Shown: positions 8,935-18,283, counted from the stretch's first letter. The stretch: DNA of 64,000 nucleotides from an uncultured Lachnospiraceae bacterium (GCA_910579935.1 CAJTVQ010000009.1:41110-105109), one strand, 5' to 3'. Program-made: numbers and translations. The notes: generated by a model not told the origin, from the letters alone.

Positions 8935-9219
8935 TTGTTCCACCCCTTACATGTTAAACTATAGATTCTATTCCCCAAATAAGCACCTTCATCGGTTGTA
9001 GGATACATCATTTAGCAATAGAATTGAAATTGATGTAAAAATTATTCAAATAGATGACGAAAAAATCCAAAAAATGGAAATGAAACAGGTTTTGAATAAC
9101 GAAAAGTGTAGTGCAGACAGTAAGTCGGCGGGAACAAATAGTAATAATGAAATCTGATTCCCGCCTAAAATGTCTGTATTTATAAATAGAAAATTAAGTT
9201 TTAATTAGTATGACAATGC

Positions 9220-10386
9220 TTATTTCAACATATTTCTGATAGTTGTGTATATTTCCCGGAGCTGCTCGGCAGAAGGAATATACTGGATGCGTATCTTATC
9301 CATACAGATTCGGAAACCGCAGGCTTCCAGTTCTTTTTCGACCAGTTCTATGCTTTGGCCTCCCCAGCCGTAGGAACCGAATGCAAAAGCCTCCCTGTTT
9401 TTAGGGGAGAGTCCCTTCAGGTAGCAGAGAAATGAGGCTACGGAGGGAAGCATCTGGCTGTTCAAGGTAGGAGAGCCTACGGCGATATATTTGCAGGTAA
9501 GGATGTCCGGTACAATATCGGAGTAGTGGTTGCTTTTTAAATCATATAACCTGGTTGGTATGCCGCTGTCACAAAAGGCTTCCGAGATGGTTTTTGCCAT
9601 GGCGTCGGTGGAATTCCACATGCTGTCATAAACAACAACAGCGCCGGTGGAAGGTTCATTACCGCTCCACAGTGCGTAGGCTTCCATGATATCCCGGATG
9701 TTTTTGCGCCAGATGATGCCGTGGCTGGGAGCGATCATATCGATATCCAGGCTGTTTACCGTGTTCCAGGCCGTCTGTGCCTGTCTGCCGTAGCACATGA
9801 TGATGTTACCATAGTATTTTTTGGCTTCTTCCAATATGACGGGAAGATACGCTTCGTCGTCAAAACGTTCGGTGGAGGCAAAATGCTGTCCGAATGCATC
9901 GTTGGAGAAGAGAATTTTTTCTTCGGGACAGTAGGTTACCATATTATCCGGCCAGTGCAGCATGGGAGTGGAGACAAAGTTTAAAGTGCGCCGACCTATG
10001 GAGATGGAATCGCCGCTTTTTACCGGAATATATGAATCTGTTCCGAAGTGGGCGGTGAGCCCTTTTACACCTGCCGGTCCGGATGTATAAATGGAAGCGT
10101 TGGGGCAGAGTTTCCTGATGGCAGGCAGGGAACCGGAATGATCCAGTTCCACGTGATTTGATATGACAATGTCAATTTTCTCAGGCGCGATGATATCGCT
10201 GATGCGGGACAGCATTTCTTCGGCAAAGGGCGCTTTCACGGTATCGATCAAGGTGACTTTTTCGTCCATGATCAGGTAGGCTCCGTAAGTGGTTCCCCTG
10301 CCTGTGCGGTAGCCGTGAAAATTACGGACATTCCAGTCGATTGCGCCTACCCAGTAGATGTTTTCTTTCAGTTTTGTTGCTTTCAT
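9220..10386 (-). CDS. fprA: A-type flavodiiron protein (O2/NO reductase)
   Basis: A 388-residue flavodiiron protein. The N-terminal metallo-beta-lactamase-like half carries the di-iron ligands in HVELDHSGSLP (about residues 83-93), MLHWPDNM, SNDAFGQH and APSHGIIWR. The C-terminal half (from about residue 250) is a flavodoxin domain beginning VVVYDSMWNSTD. Such enzymes reduce oxygen to water, or nitric oxide to nitrous oxide, with electrons from rubredoxin. It lies 52 bp downstream of PFOR on the same strand, so pyruvate-derived electrons may feed it. The rubredoxin-flavin reductase at 29799 is a probable redox partner. All metal ligands look intact. Confidence 0.95.
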   Translation of the reverse strand: MKATKLKENIYWVGAIDWNVRNFHGYRTGRGTTYGAYLIMDEKVTLIDTVKAPFAEEMLSRISDIIAPEKIDIVISNHVELDHSGSLPAIRKLCPNASIYTSGPAGVKGLTAHFGTDSYIPVKSGDSISIGRRTLNFVSTPMLHWPDNMVTYCPEEKILFSNDAFGQHFASTERFDDEAYLPVILEEAKKYYGNIIMCYGRQAQTAWNTVNSLDIDMIAPSHGIIWRKNIRDIMEAYALWSGNEPSTGAVVVYDSMWNSTDAMAKTISEAFCDSGIPTRLYDLKSNHYSDIVPDILTCKYIAVGSPTLNSQMLPSVASFLCYLKGLSPKNREAFAFGSYGWGGQSIELVEKELEACGFRICMDKIRIQYIPSAEQLREIYTTIRNMLK

Positions 10387-10438
10387 GATGCTTACCTCTT
10401 TTCTGAATGTTTTGGTTTTATTTTTGTCATTGACAACA

Positions 10439-13400
10439 TTATAGCAGATGTCTCCCGTACAGAGCGACTAAATTCTTCAAATAGAGGTATCTTTCTTTGG
10501 CGATTGCCGAAGCTTCGGAAAAGAGCTGTTCTGCTTCTTCCGGTTTTGTTCGTTTTAATACATCGTACCGGTTTTCTCCCGCAAGGAATTTCCCGTAATC
10601 CAGGATGGGTTCTTTGCTGTCCAGAATAAAAGGATTTTCACCTTTTTCGCGCAGGGACGGATCAAAGCGGAACAAATGCCAGTAACCGGTCTCCACTGCT
10701 TTGGCTTCTTCGTGCTGGGAGCTGCCCATTCCGGCGCGGATGCCGTGGCTGATGCAGGGAGCATAGGCGATGATAAGGGAAGGGCCGGGGTAGCTTTCCG
10801 CTTCGGTTATTGCTTTAATGGTCTGGTTATGATCCGCGCCCATGGCAATCTGCGCTACATAGACATAACCGTAGCTCATCGCCATGGTGGCCAGATCTTT
10901 TTTCTTCGTAGTTTTCCCGCCGGAGGCAAATTTGGCGGTGGAACCAATGGGCGTTGCCTTGGAAGACTGGCCGCCGGTATTGGAATATACTTCCGTATCA
11001 AAAATCAGGATATTGATATCTTTTCCGGAAGCAAGTACGTGATCGAGGCCTCCGAATCCGATGTCATAGGCCCACCCGTCACCGCCGAAGATCCATTGGG
11101 ATTTTTTGGATAAAAAGTCCTTGTTTTCCAATAAACTGAGGTATTGGTCCGGAGGCGGACAGGATTCCAGTGCATGAACCAGCATGTCTGTGGCCGTGCT
11201 GTTTTCCCTGCCGTCATGAAAAGTGAGGAGCCATTGTTCCACTGCCTGCTGAAGTGACGGATGGGAAGAATGGTCTGCCGCATGTTCCGCATCGGAAGGA
11301 TTTTCGCGTAAGTGTGTCAAAAGAGCTTCCGCCTGTTGTTTCAGCTGCTGGCGGAGAGCGTTTTGCGCCAGCAGCATACCATATCCGAATTCTGCCGCAT
11401 CTTCGAACAGGGAATTGGACCATGCGGGTCCCCGTCCCTGCTCATTGACGGTGTAAGCCGTAGCAGGAGAGGAATTGGCCCAGATGGAAGAACAGCCGGT
11501 GGCATTGGCGATATACATCCGGTCACCGAAGAGCTGTGTGACCAGCCTGGCATAGGGTGTTTCCCCGCATCCGGCGCAGGCTCCGTGGAATTCCAAAAGG
11601 GGCCGCTTGAACTGGCTGCCCTTGACGGTCGTTTCTTTGAATTTTTCCGCAGTCTCCGGTTTTACGGGAAGGGACTTGCCGTAGTCAAAATATTGCTGCC
11701 GCTCTTCATGCTCTTTGACGGGACACATTTCCAAAGCCTTGTTCCCCTGTTTGCCGGGACATACGCCGGCACAGGAACCACAGCCGGTGCAGTCCGTTTC
11801 CGAAACCGTAACGGAGAAAGAATATTCCGGCAGTCCTTGCATGGGAAGGGTTCTCATGCCTTCGGGAGCCTTGGAACGTTCCTCTTCGGTCATGACGGCG
11901 GGACGGATGACTGCATGAGGGCATACAAAGGAACAGCGGTTGCATTGGATGCAGTTCTCCGGTTTCCACACAGGCACTTCCGTTGCGACATTCCGTCTTT
12001 CATGAGCCGAGGAACCGGAGGGGAAAGCGCCGTCCACATAAGGAAGGAAAGCGGATACCGGAAGGGAATTTCCTCTTTGTTCCGTGATGACTTTCTGAAG
12101 TTCCTCCACATAGGTAAGGACTTCAGGGCGGTCTGGGAGCAGTTTGGCATCCAGGGCCTCGTATCCGGCATTTTTCCATTCGGGAGGCACGGTGACTTTT
12201 ACCACATCCTCAATGCCTCGGTCGATGGCTTCATAGTTCATTTTGATGACCTTCTCTCCCTTTTTCCGATAACTGATTCCGGCAGCCTGTTTCATCAGCC
12301 GGCGGGCCTCTTCGATGGGGAGAATCCCGGAGAGGCGGAAAAAAGCAGCCTGCAGGATCGTGCTGATTTTATTGTTCAGTCCGATTTCTTTTCCGATGCG
12401 GATGGCATCGATGATATAAAATTGGATGTTGTGTTCTGCAATATAGCGTTTTACCTGACCGGGGAGATAGTTTTCCAGTTCTTCCTCTTTAAAATAGCAA
12501 TTTAATAAGAAGGTTCCCCCGTCCTTTACTTCCTGAACCATATTGTATTTATGAAGGTAGACCGGATTGTGGCAGGCTGTAAAATCCGCACGGTTTATTA
12601 AGTAAGCGGAGCGGATTTCAGAATCACCGAAGCGCAGGTGGGATACGGTCAGCCCCCTGGATTTTTTGGAGTCATAGTCAAAATAAGCCTGTACGTATTT
12701 ATCCGTATGGTTTCCGATGATCTTAACGGAATTTTTGTTGGCGCTGATGGTTCCGTCTCCGCCAAGTCCCCAGAATTTGCAGCAAACCGTATCAGAAGGA
12801 GCGGTATGGACGGTTTCCCGAATGGGCAGGGACAGATGGGTAACGTCGTCCGTAATGCCGACGGTGAAAAAGGATTTTGCTCCCTTTCCCATATTTTGGA
12901 ACACCGCATGGATCTGCTCAGGGGTAGTATCTTTGGAACTGAGTCCGTACCGTCCGGAAAAAACAGGAATATCGTGGTAATCTGTGCCGCGGAGCGCTGC
13001 CGCAACATCCAGATAGAGGGGTTCCCCTATGGCTCCCGGTTCTTTGGTGCGGTCCAAAACGGTAATCTGCTTTATGCCTGCCGGAAGAACCTTCAGCAGA
13101 TGGGGAACGCTGAAGGGACGGTAAAGATGTACTTCCACCAGTCCGGTTTTCATAGTCCTGTCTGTCTGGTTCAGATAGTCTATGGTTTCCTTTATGGTTT
13201 GGCAGACGGAGCCCATGGCGATGAGGATATGTTCCGCATCCGGAGCGCCGTAATACTGGAATAGTCCGTATCGGGTTCCGATACGGCGGTTGATTTCTTC
13301 CAGATAGTTTTCTACAATCTCCGGAAGTTCGTTATAATAGGGATTGCAGGCTTCTCTGGCCTGAAAGAAAATGTCGGGATTTTGCGCGGACCCCATCATT

Positions 13401-14041
13401 TTTCCGCGGGCGGGATGCAGGGCGCTGCGGCGGAAAGCGGCGATGGCTTCAGTGTCTGCCATATCTTTTAAATCCTCATAATCCCAGACTTCGATTTTCT
13501 GCATTTCATGAGAGGTACGGAAACCGTCAAAGAAATTGATAAACGGTATTCTTCCTTTTATGGCGGATAAATGAGCAGCAGGGGTCAGGTCCATGACTTC
13601 CTGTACACTGCCGCTGGCCAGCATGGCTGTTCCGGTCTGCCGGCAGGCATAGATATCGGAGTGGTCACCGAATATGGAAAGGGCGTGGGTGGCTATGGTT
13701 CTTGCGGCCACGTTGAATACGCCGGGAAGCAGTTCGCCGGCTATTTTGTACAGATTGGGTATCATGAGCAGCAGTCCCTGGGAAGAGGTAAAAGTAGTAG
13801 TCAGCGCTCCGGCGGTCAGCGCTCCGTGAACGGCTCCTGCCGCTCCTGCTTCAGACTGCATTTCGGTTACATGTACGGGCTGGCCGAAAATATTGTTCCG
13901 TCCTTCGGCGGACCATTCGTCCGTGTATTCCGCCATCGTAGAGGATGGGGTAATGGGATAGATAGCGGCAGCGTCGCTGTAGGCATAGGATACATGGGCG
14001 GCTGCCTGATTGCCGTCCATGGTTTTTTTTGTCCGTTTCAT
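10439..14041 (-). CDS. nifJ: Pyruvate:ferredoxin (flavodoxin) oxidoreductase
   Basis: A full-length 1200-residue PFOR that oxidatively decarboxylates pyruvate to acetyl-CoA and reduces ferredoxin or flavodoxin. The pyrimidine-binding domain is N-terminal (YPITPSSTMAEYTDEW near residue 30). The two-cluster ferredoxin domain shows CIQCNRCSFVCP (near 694) and CTGCGSCAGVCPG (near 752). The proximal-cluster and thiamine region has GACAGCGETPY (near 820), NATGCSSIW and the ThDP-binding GDGWAYDIGFGG (near 988), with a final Cys in CISHGI. The start follows AAAAGGAGG. It is the central enzyme of anaerobic pyruvate catabolism and probably forms an operon with the flavodiiron gene. No clear promoter could be fixed upstream. 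Confidence 0.97.
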   Translation of the reverse strand: MKRTKKTMDGNQAAAHVSYAYSDAAAIYPITPSSTMAEYTDEWSAEGRNNIFGQPVHVTEMQSEAGAAGAVHGALTAGALTTTFTSSQGLLLMIPNLYKIAGELLPGVFNVAARTIATHALSIFGDHSDIYACRQTGTAMLASGSVQEVMDLTPAAHLSAIKGRIPFINFFDGFRTSHEMQKIEVWDYEDLKDMADTEAIAAFRRSALHPARGKMMGSAQNPDIFFQAREACNPYYNELPEIVENYLEEINRRIGTRYGLFQYYGAPDAEHILIAMGSVCQTIKETIDYLNQTDRTMKTGLVEVHLYRPFSVPHLLKVLPAGIKQITVLDRTKEPGAIGEPLYLDVAAALRGTDYHDIPVFSGRYGLSSKDTTPEQIHAVFQNMGKGAKSFFTVGITDDVTHLSLPIRETVHTAPSDTVCCKFWGLGGDGTISANKNSVKIIGNHTDKYVQAYFDYDSKKSRGLTVSHLRFGDSEIRSAYLINRADFTACHNPVYLHKYNMVQEVKDGGTFLLNCYFKEEELENYLPGQVKRYIAEHNIQFYIIDAIRIGKEIGLNNKISTILQAAFFRLSGILPIEEARRLMKQAAGISYRKKGEKVIKMNYEAIDRGIEDVVKVTVPPEWKNAGYEALDAKLLPDRPEVLTYVEELQKVITEQRGNSLPVSAFLPYVDGAFPSGSSAHERRNVATEVPVWKPENCIQCNRCSFVCPHAVIRPAVMTEEERSKAPEGMRTLPMQGLPEYSFSVTVSETDCTGCGSCAGVCPGKQGNKALEMCPVKEHEERQQYFDYGKSLPVKPETAEKFKETTVKGSQFKRPLLEFHGACAGCGETPYARLVTQLFGDRMYIANATGCSSIWANSSPATAYTVNEQGRGPAWSNSLFEDAAEFGYGMLLAQNALRQQLKQQAEALLTHLRENPSDAEHAADHSSHPSLQQAVEQWLLTFHDGRENSTATDMLVHALESCPPPDQYLSLLENKDFLSKKSQWIFGGDGWAYDIGFGGLDHVLASGKDINILIFDTEVYSNTGGQSSKATPIGSTAKFASGGKTTKKKDLATMAMSYGYVYVAQIAMGADHNQTIKAITEAESYPGPSLIIAYAPCISHGIRAGMGSSQHEEAKAVETGYWHLFRFDPSLREKGENPFILDSKEPILDYGKFLAGENRYDVLKRTKPEEAEQLFSEASAIAKERYLYLKNLVALYGRHLL

Positions 14042-14143
14042 TGTAAGGAACCTCCTTTTGTTGTTTTGTTTTGAACCGCCGTCCGACCGGCAGCTTTTTC
14101 TTTATTATTCAATCATGGCGGAAATAATATGTATGAATAAATA

Positions 14144-14172
14144 TTGCTAGTTGTATTTTATTTTCATATAAT
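14144..14172 (+). promoter_or_regulatory. Promoter of cca
   Basis: TTGCTA (14144-14149) and TATAAT (14167-14172) with ideal 17-bp spacing. The expected start of transcription, near 14179, is at the first base of the AACGG repeat. Confidence 0.7.
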
Positions 14173-14180
14173 AATGAAAG

Positions 14181-14230
14181 AACGGAACGGAACGGAACGG
14201 AACGGAACGGAACGGAACGGAACGGAATGG
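14181..14230 (+). repeat. Pentanucleotide microsatellite (AACGG)9 plus one variant unit
   Basis: Nine perfect AACGG units run from 14181 to 14225, followed by one variant, AATGG. The array fills the space between the cca promoter and its ribosome site, so it would be the 5' untranslated leader. The unit length is not a multiple of three. Reading through the array from ATG 14174 gives a repeated Arg-Asn-Gly-Thr-Glu pentapeptide in frame with cca at the present copy number. Confidence 0.95.
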
Positions 14231-14239
14231 GAGGAAGGT

Positions 14240-15568
14240 ATGGATATTAAGCTGCCAGATAAGGTAAAATATATTATTACGAAAATAGAAGACGCCGGGT
14301 ATGAGGCATATGCGGTGGGAGGATGCGTGAGGGATTCGGTCATTGGCAGAACGCCCGATGACTGGGATATTACGACTTCGGCAGAACCCCGGCAGGTGAA
14401 AGCGCTTTTCAGGCGCACGGTGGATACGGGAATCCGGCACGGAACGGTAACGGTCATGCTGGAAAAGGAAGGATTTGAGGTGACGACATACCGTATCGAC
14501 GGTGAATACGAGGACGGCAGACATCCGAAAGAGGTTATTTTCACCGGCAGGCTGGAGGAAGATTTGCGGCGCAGGGACTTTACCATCAACGCCATGGCAT
14601 ATAATGAACGGAGTGGATTGGTTGACCTTTTCGGAGGGGCGGAGGATATCAGAAACCGGACTGTCCGGTGTGTGGGTAAGGCGGAAGAGCGTTTTGATGA
14701 GGATGCCCTGCGTATGATGCGTGCAGTGCGTTTTTCCGCGCAGCTGGGCTATTCGATCGAGGCGGGGACCGCGGCTGCCATTAAGAAGATGGCCGGGAAT
14801 CTGAAAAAGATAAGTGCGGAAAGGATCAGGACGGAATTAGTGAAGCTTTTGGTTTCTCCCCATCCGGATCATCTGCGTATTTGTTATGAAACCGGAATAA
14901 CGAAAATGGTTCTGCCGGAATTTGACCGGTGTATGGAAACCGTACAGAATAATCCCCATCACTGTTATACGGTGGGTGAACATATCCTGCAGTCCATGCG
15001 GAAGGTAAGGTGTGACAAGGTTCTGCGCCTTACAATGCTGATGCACGACATCGGCAAGCCGGAGACGAAGACTACGGACGGGGAGGGAACAGACCATTTT
15101 CATGGACATGCCGCGGTGAGCGCGGAGATTGTGGAGAATGTATTCCGGCGGCTGAAGTTTGATAACGATACGCTCCGTACAGTGGAAAGGCTGGTATTGT
15201 ATCATGATTATGATATAAATCCTGCACCGGGGGGTGTACGGAGGGCCGTTCATAAGATCGGCGAGGATATTTTTCCGCTTCTGTTTGAGGTAAAAAGAGC
15301 GGATATGCTGGCACAGAGCGAATACCAAAGAGAGGAAAAGGAAAACAGGCTGGAACAGGTAAAGGCGGTTTATGGAGAAGTCATAAGGCAGAGGGACTGC
15401 GTTTCCCTCCGTACGCTGGCAGTTACGGGAAAGGATCTGATGGATGCAGGGATGAAGCCCGGAAAGGAGATAGGACAGGTACTGGGCAAACTGTTGGAAG
15501 CCGTATTGGAAAATCCGGAAAAAAATACGAAGGAAGAATTGCTAAAGCTGTATGAATACTTTTTATGA
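14240..15568 (+). CDS. cca: CCA-adding tRNA nucleotidyltransferase with HD domain
   Basis: A 442-residue class II tRNA nucleotidyltransferase that adds or repairs the 3' CCA of tRNAs. Visible motifs are GGCVRDSVIG (nucleotidyltransferase P-loop-like region), the DWDITT metal-binding acidic pair, RRDFTINAMAYN, and RFDEDALRMMRAVRF. An HD phosphohydrolase domain follows in the C-terminal half (MLMHDIGKPETK and HFHGH). The ATG at 14240 is used because GGAGG lies 5 nt before it. The in-frame ATG at 14144 overlaps the -35 box and 14174 lies at the -10 end, so neither is likely. The tRNA-Gly in this window lacks an encoded CCA, consistent with a need for this enzyme. Confidence 0.93.
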   Translation: MDIKLPDKVKYIITKIEDAGYEAYAVGGCVRDSVIGRTPDDWDITTSAEPRQVKALFRRTVDTGIRHGTVTVMLEKEGFEVTTYRIDGEYEDGRHPKEVIFTGRLEEDLRRRDFTINAMAYNERSGLVDLFGGAEDIRNRTVRCVGKAEERFDEDALRMMRAVRFSAQLGYSIEAGTAAAIKKMAGNLKKISAERIRTELVKLLVSPHPDHLRICYETGITKMVLPEFDRCMETVQNNPHHCYTVGEHILQSMRKVRCDKVLRLTMLMHDIGKPETKTTDGEGTDHFHGHAAVSAEIVENVFRRLKFDNDTLRTVERLVLYHDYDINPAPGGVRRAVHKIGEDIFPLLFEVKRADMLAQSEYQREEKENRLEQVKAVYGEVIRQRDCVSLRTLAVTGKDLMDAGMKPGKEIGQVLGKLLEAVLENPEKNTKEELLKLYEYFL

Positions 15569-15625
15569 TTGGTTCATAAGATAGGATAGGTCGATTAGAC
15601 GGAACCGAAAATAGGGGGTATTTAC

Positions 15626-16654
15626 GTGAATGACAGGGCAGTCAGCGTACTTGAAAATTATGAAATAGAAGTACTGCGTACATGGAAAGGCCGTGGGGCA
15701 ATATTGTGTGAGTCCGATAAGGGCCTGCTGATCTTGAAAGAGTATACGGGGTCGAAAGATAAGATCATGTTTCAGGACGCACTGCTTCAGAAAATCCGTG
15801 AGCAGGGTTTCCTTGCGGTAGAGAGTCTTCTGAAAACCAAAGAGGGGGAGCTCATCGTATATGACCAGGACAGAACGCCGTATATTCTGAAAACTTATTT
15901 TGACGGTAAGGAATGTAATCTGCGGGATACCCGGGAGTGTGTGCAGGCTGTGAAGACTTTGGCAAAGCTTCACAAGGCATCCTGTGTGAAAATGGAGGAT
16001 TTTCCGGAATGGAACCAGAAACCGGAGTTTGGCATTGACAAAGAGTATGAAAAGCATAACCGGGAACTCAGGAAGGTAAGAAAGTTTCTGAAGGAAAAGA
16101 GCCAGAAAACCAATTTTGAAATTTTCCTGTTAAAGCACTATGATCATTTCTTTCAGGCGGCCCTGCAGACTGCGGACGAAGTGCATTCTTACATAACCGG
16201 AAGAGGGAAAGAAGAAGCGGGAGATACCTGCATTATCTGTCATGGGGATTATCAGTATCATAATATCATTGTGGAAAATTGCAGAGAGGACGTAAACGGC
16301 GGAAAGGCTGAGATGTCAATCGTTAATTTTGAGAAGTGCATAAAAGATAATCCGGTGAGAGATTTATATTTATTTATGAGAAAGCTTTTGGAAAAGAGCG
16401 GCTGGTCACAGGAACTGGGAACCCTGCTTCTGTCGGCCTATCATGAAGAACGTGCGTTATCCGCAGAAGATTACAGACAACTGTACTATAGGATGTTGTA
16501 CCCGGAAAAATTTTGGAAGATAGTAAATTTTTACTATAATTCCGGTAAAGCGTGGATACCTGGACGCAATACAGAAAAAATGGAGAAAGTATTGGGGCAG
16601 GAACCGGAAAAAATTCAATTTTTGGAAAATTATAAAAGCACTTATATTTTTTAA
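15626..16654 (+). CDS. CotS/APH-like kinase-fold spore coat protein family
   Basis: This 342-residue protein has the aminoglycoside-phosphotransferase fold of the CotS/YutH/YsxE spore-coat family. The start is GTG at 15626 behind AGGGGG. The Brenner-type motif ICHGDYQYHNI (His206, Asp208, Asn213) supplies the catalytic loop. The metal-binding Asp expected in a DFD/DFG position is Asn234 in IVNFEKC, so kinase activity may be weak or absent. In Bacillus the relatives coat the spore or act as bacillosamine-type sugar kinases, so a spore-coat role is the most reasonable inference here. It follows cca by 57 bp and ends in its own terminator. Confidence 0.78.
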   Translation: MNDRAVSVLENYEIEVLRTWKGRGAILCESDKGLLILKEYTGSKDKIMFQDALLQKIREQGFLAVESLLKTKEGELIVYDQDRTPYILKTYFDGKECNLRDTRECVQAVKTLAKLHKASCVKMEDFPEWNQKPEFGIDKEYEKHNRELRKVRKFLKEKSQKTNFEIFLLKHYDHFFQAALQTADEVHSYITGRGKEEAGDTCIICHGDYQYHNIIVENCREDVNGGKAEMSIVNFEKCIKDNPVRDLYLFMRKLLEKSGWSQELGTLLLSAYHEERALSAEDYRQLYYRMLYPEKFWKIVNFYYNSGKAWIPGRNTEKMEKVLGQEPEKIQFLENYKSTYIF

Positions 16655-16670
16655 GTGCTTTTCTTTTTTT
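16634..16670 (+). terminator. Terminator overlapping the end of the CotS-like gene
   Basis: AAAAGCACTTA (16634-16644) pairs with TAAGTGCTTTT (16652-16662), followed by a T-rich run. The stop codon of the preceding gene lies inside the 3' arm. Confidence 0.85.
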
Positions 16671-16730
16671 TCATATTAGTATATAATAACAAAATACATA
16701 AGTTTTTTGGATTCAGATGAGGAGGTTTTC

Positions 16731-18182
16731 ATGCATAGCAGTTTTTTGGGGAAAAAAGGAAAACCGGTACTATTGGCAGTATCCGTACTTTCCATATTGA
16801 CGGCAGGAATGGTGGCGGCCGGTCTGTTAGCGGGCAGCGACAGCAGGGGATTGGCGTATGAATCCGGTTATGAAAGATATGATTCGGGCTTTGTCATTGC
16901 CCAGCCCGGAAGTTATGACTCAGCGGATGTTGCGGTTATAAGGGAAATCGATGAGGAACAGAATACCATCACGTTCATGAATATTGAAACAGGTAAATAT
17001 TATACGCTGGCCTATGACGGAACTACCGTTACCGCAGATAAATACGGAAACGGTATGGCAATGGCACAGATGAACGACGGCGACATTGTGGACGTTACGT
17101 TTCTGAGAAGCAAGAAGAAACTGTCCAGCATGAAGCTGTCCGACAGTGCATGGGTGATGGAAGACGTGCAGAAGTATAATTTTGATATGCTTAGGAAAAG
17201 TGCGGAAGTCGGCAGCGGGGTATACAGCCTGAGGAATAATCTGGTCGTATCTTCGGAAGGAAAGGATGCACAGCTGGAGGATATCGTCCGGGGCGATGTG
17301 GTTTCGGTCAGCGGTGTAGGAAACAGCGTATACAGTGTGGTAGTGAAAGAAGGACACGGTTATCTGCGTCTGAGCGCTAACGATTATCTGAAAGGCGGAT
17401 GGATCGAAGTGGGTCAGGAAGTCATTCAGCAGGTTACGGAAGATATGCTTTTAGTAGTGCCGGAAGGCAGTTATAATGTACGTCTGACGGCGGCCGGTAT
17501 TGACGAGGTCAGGCCGGTAACGATCTACAGGAATCAGGAACTGACACTGAATGTCAGTGATTTGGAGCCGGAGGCTCCGAAAGTCGGAAAAATTGTATTT
17601 GCTATCAGTCCCGCCAGTGCAACCGTCCTGATCGACGGGGAGCAGGCAGATATCAAAGGGCCGGTAGAAGTCGAATACGGCGTTCACCAGCTGATCGTAA
17701 AAGCGCAGGGGTATGAAACGGTGACCCAGTATATCCGGGTAGGACAAGAACTGGCAAGTATCAGCATTACGCTGGAGAAAGAGGATGAAGCCAATACGGA
17801 TGGGACGAATCCGAATAACAGTGTCAGCGGCAATTCATCGGAGATTTCCGCCAGTGACTTAAGTTCCTATAGGATATACATACAGTCTCCTGCTGATGTG
17901 GAAGTATACTGGGACGGAGTATATAAAGGACTGGCACCGGTAAGTTTTAAGAAGGAAGCAGGTATGCATACGATCACCCTCCGCAGGTCGGGATATATAA
18001 CAAAGAGTTATACGGTGCAGATTGATGAAGAAGAAAAGGATGTGACCTATTCATTCTCCGACCTTGTAAAAGAAGATGCCACGATAACGGTGAGCGGGAA
18101 CAGCAGCGTGAGCGGAAACAGTACCGACAATAAGAAAAATAATTATGTCAGCGGCAACCGGGCCGAAAAGGATGAGGATTGA
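16731..18182 (+). CDS. Membrane-anchored PEGA-domain surface protein
   Basis: A 483-residue protein with one N-terminal membrane segment (VLLAVSVLSILTAGMVAAGL) and an otherwise extracytoplasmic body. Two PEGA domains are visible near residues 285-345 (ISPASATVLIDG, then GVHQLIVKAQGYETV) and 380-440 (SPADVEVYWDG, then GMHTITLRRSGYITK). A third, more divergent copy may lie at 245-285. The linker and tail contain four to five copies of the low-complexity motif VSGN. The ATG at 16731 lies after GAGGAGG; a TATAAT at 16682-16687 is a probable -10. PEGA proteins are surface-layer-associated, but no enzymatic activity is indicated. Confidence 0.82.
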   Translation: MHSSFLGKKGKPVLLAVSVLSILTAGMVAAGLLAGSDSRGLAYESGYERYDSGFVIAQPGSYDSADVAVIREIDEEQNTITFMNIETGKYYTLAYDGTTVTADKYGNGMAMAQMNDGDIVDVTFLRSKKKLSSMKLSDSAWVMEDVQKYNFDMLRKSAEVGSGVYSLRNNLVVSSEGKDAQLEDIVRGDVVSVSGVGNSVYSVVVKEGHGYLRLSANDYLKGGWIEVGQEVIQQVTEDMLLVVPEGSYNVRLTAAGIDEVRPVTIYRNQELTLNVSDLEPEAPKVGKIVFAISPASATVLIDGEQADIKGPVEVEYGVHQLIVKAQGYETVTQYIRVGQELASISITLEKEDEANTDGTNPNNSVSGNSSEISASDLSSYRIYIQSPADVEVYWDGVYKGLAPVSFKKEAGMHTITLRRSGYITKSYTVQIDEEEKDVTYSFSDLVKEDATITVSGNSSVSGNSTDNKKNNYVSGNRAEKDED

Positions 18183-18242
18183 CGGATAAAAGAGGCGGCC
18201 GGTGCGGAGAGCTTGAAAATAGCCTAAAAAGGCAGATTTTGC

Positions 18243-18283
18243 TTGACAAAACATTGGAAAGCGTCTATATATATGTATAGACG
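18243..18283 (+). promoter_or_regulatory. hup promoter with inverted-repeat operator candidate
   Basis: TTGACA (18243-18248), 17-bp spacer and TATATA (18266-18271). The -10 lies inside the inverted repeat CGTCTATA (18262-18269) / TATAGACG (18276-18283) with a 6-nt centre; flanking GAAA and TTTC extend the symmetry with one unpaired base. The placement over the -10 and start site suggests an operator, binding factor unknown. Confidence 0.75.

Noticed and set aside
10676..12505. Long + strand open frames inside the PFOR gene (for example 397 codons at 11312)
   Set aside because: They are antisense shadows of a clearly intact PFOR with all cofactor motifs; no ribosome sites or domains.
14144..14239. 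N-terminal extension of cca through the AACGG repeat
   Set aside because: The upstream ATG at 14144 overlaps the -35 box and ATG 14174 lies before the predicted transcript start. GGAGG before ATG 14240 fits the family N-terminus.
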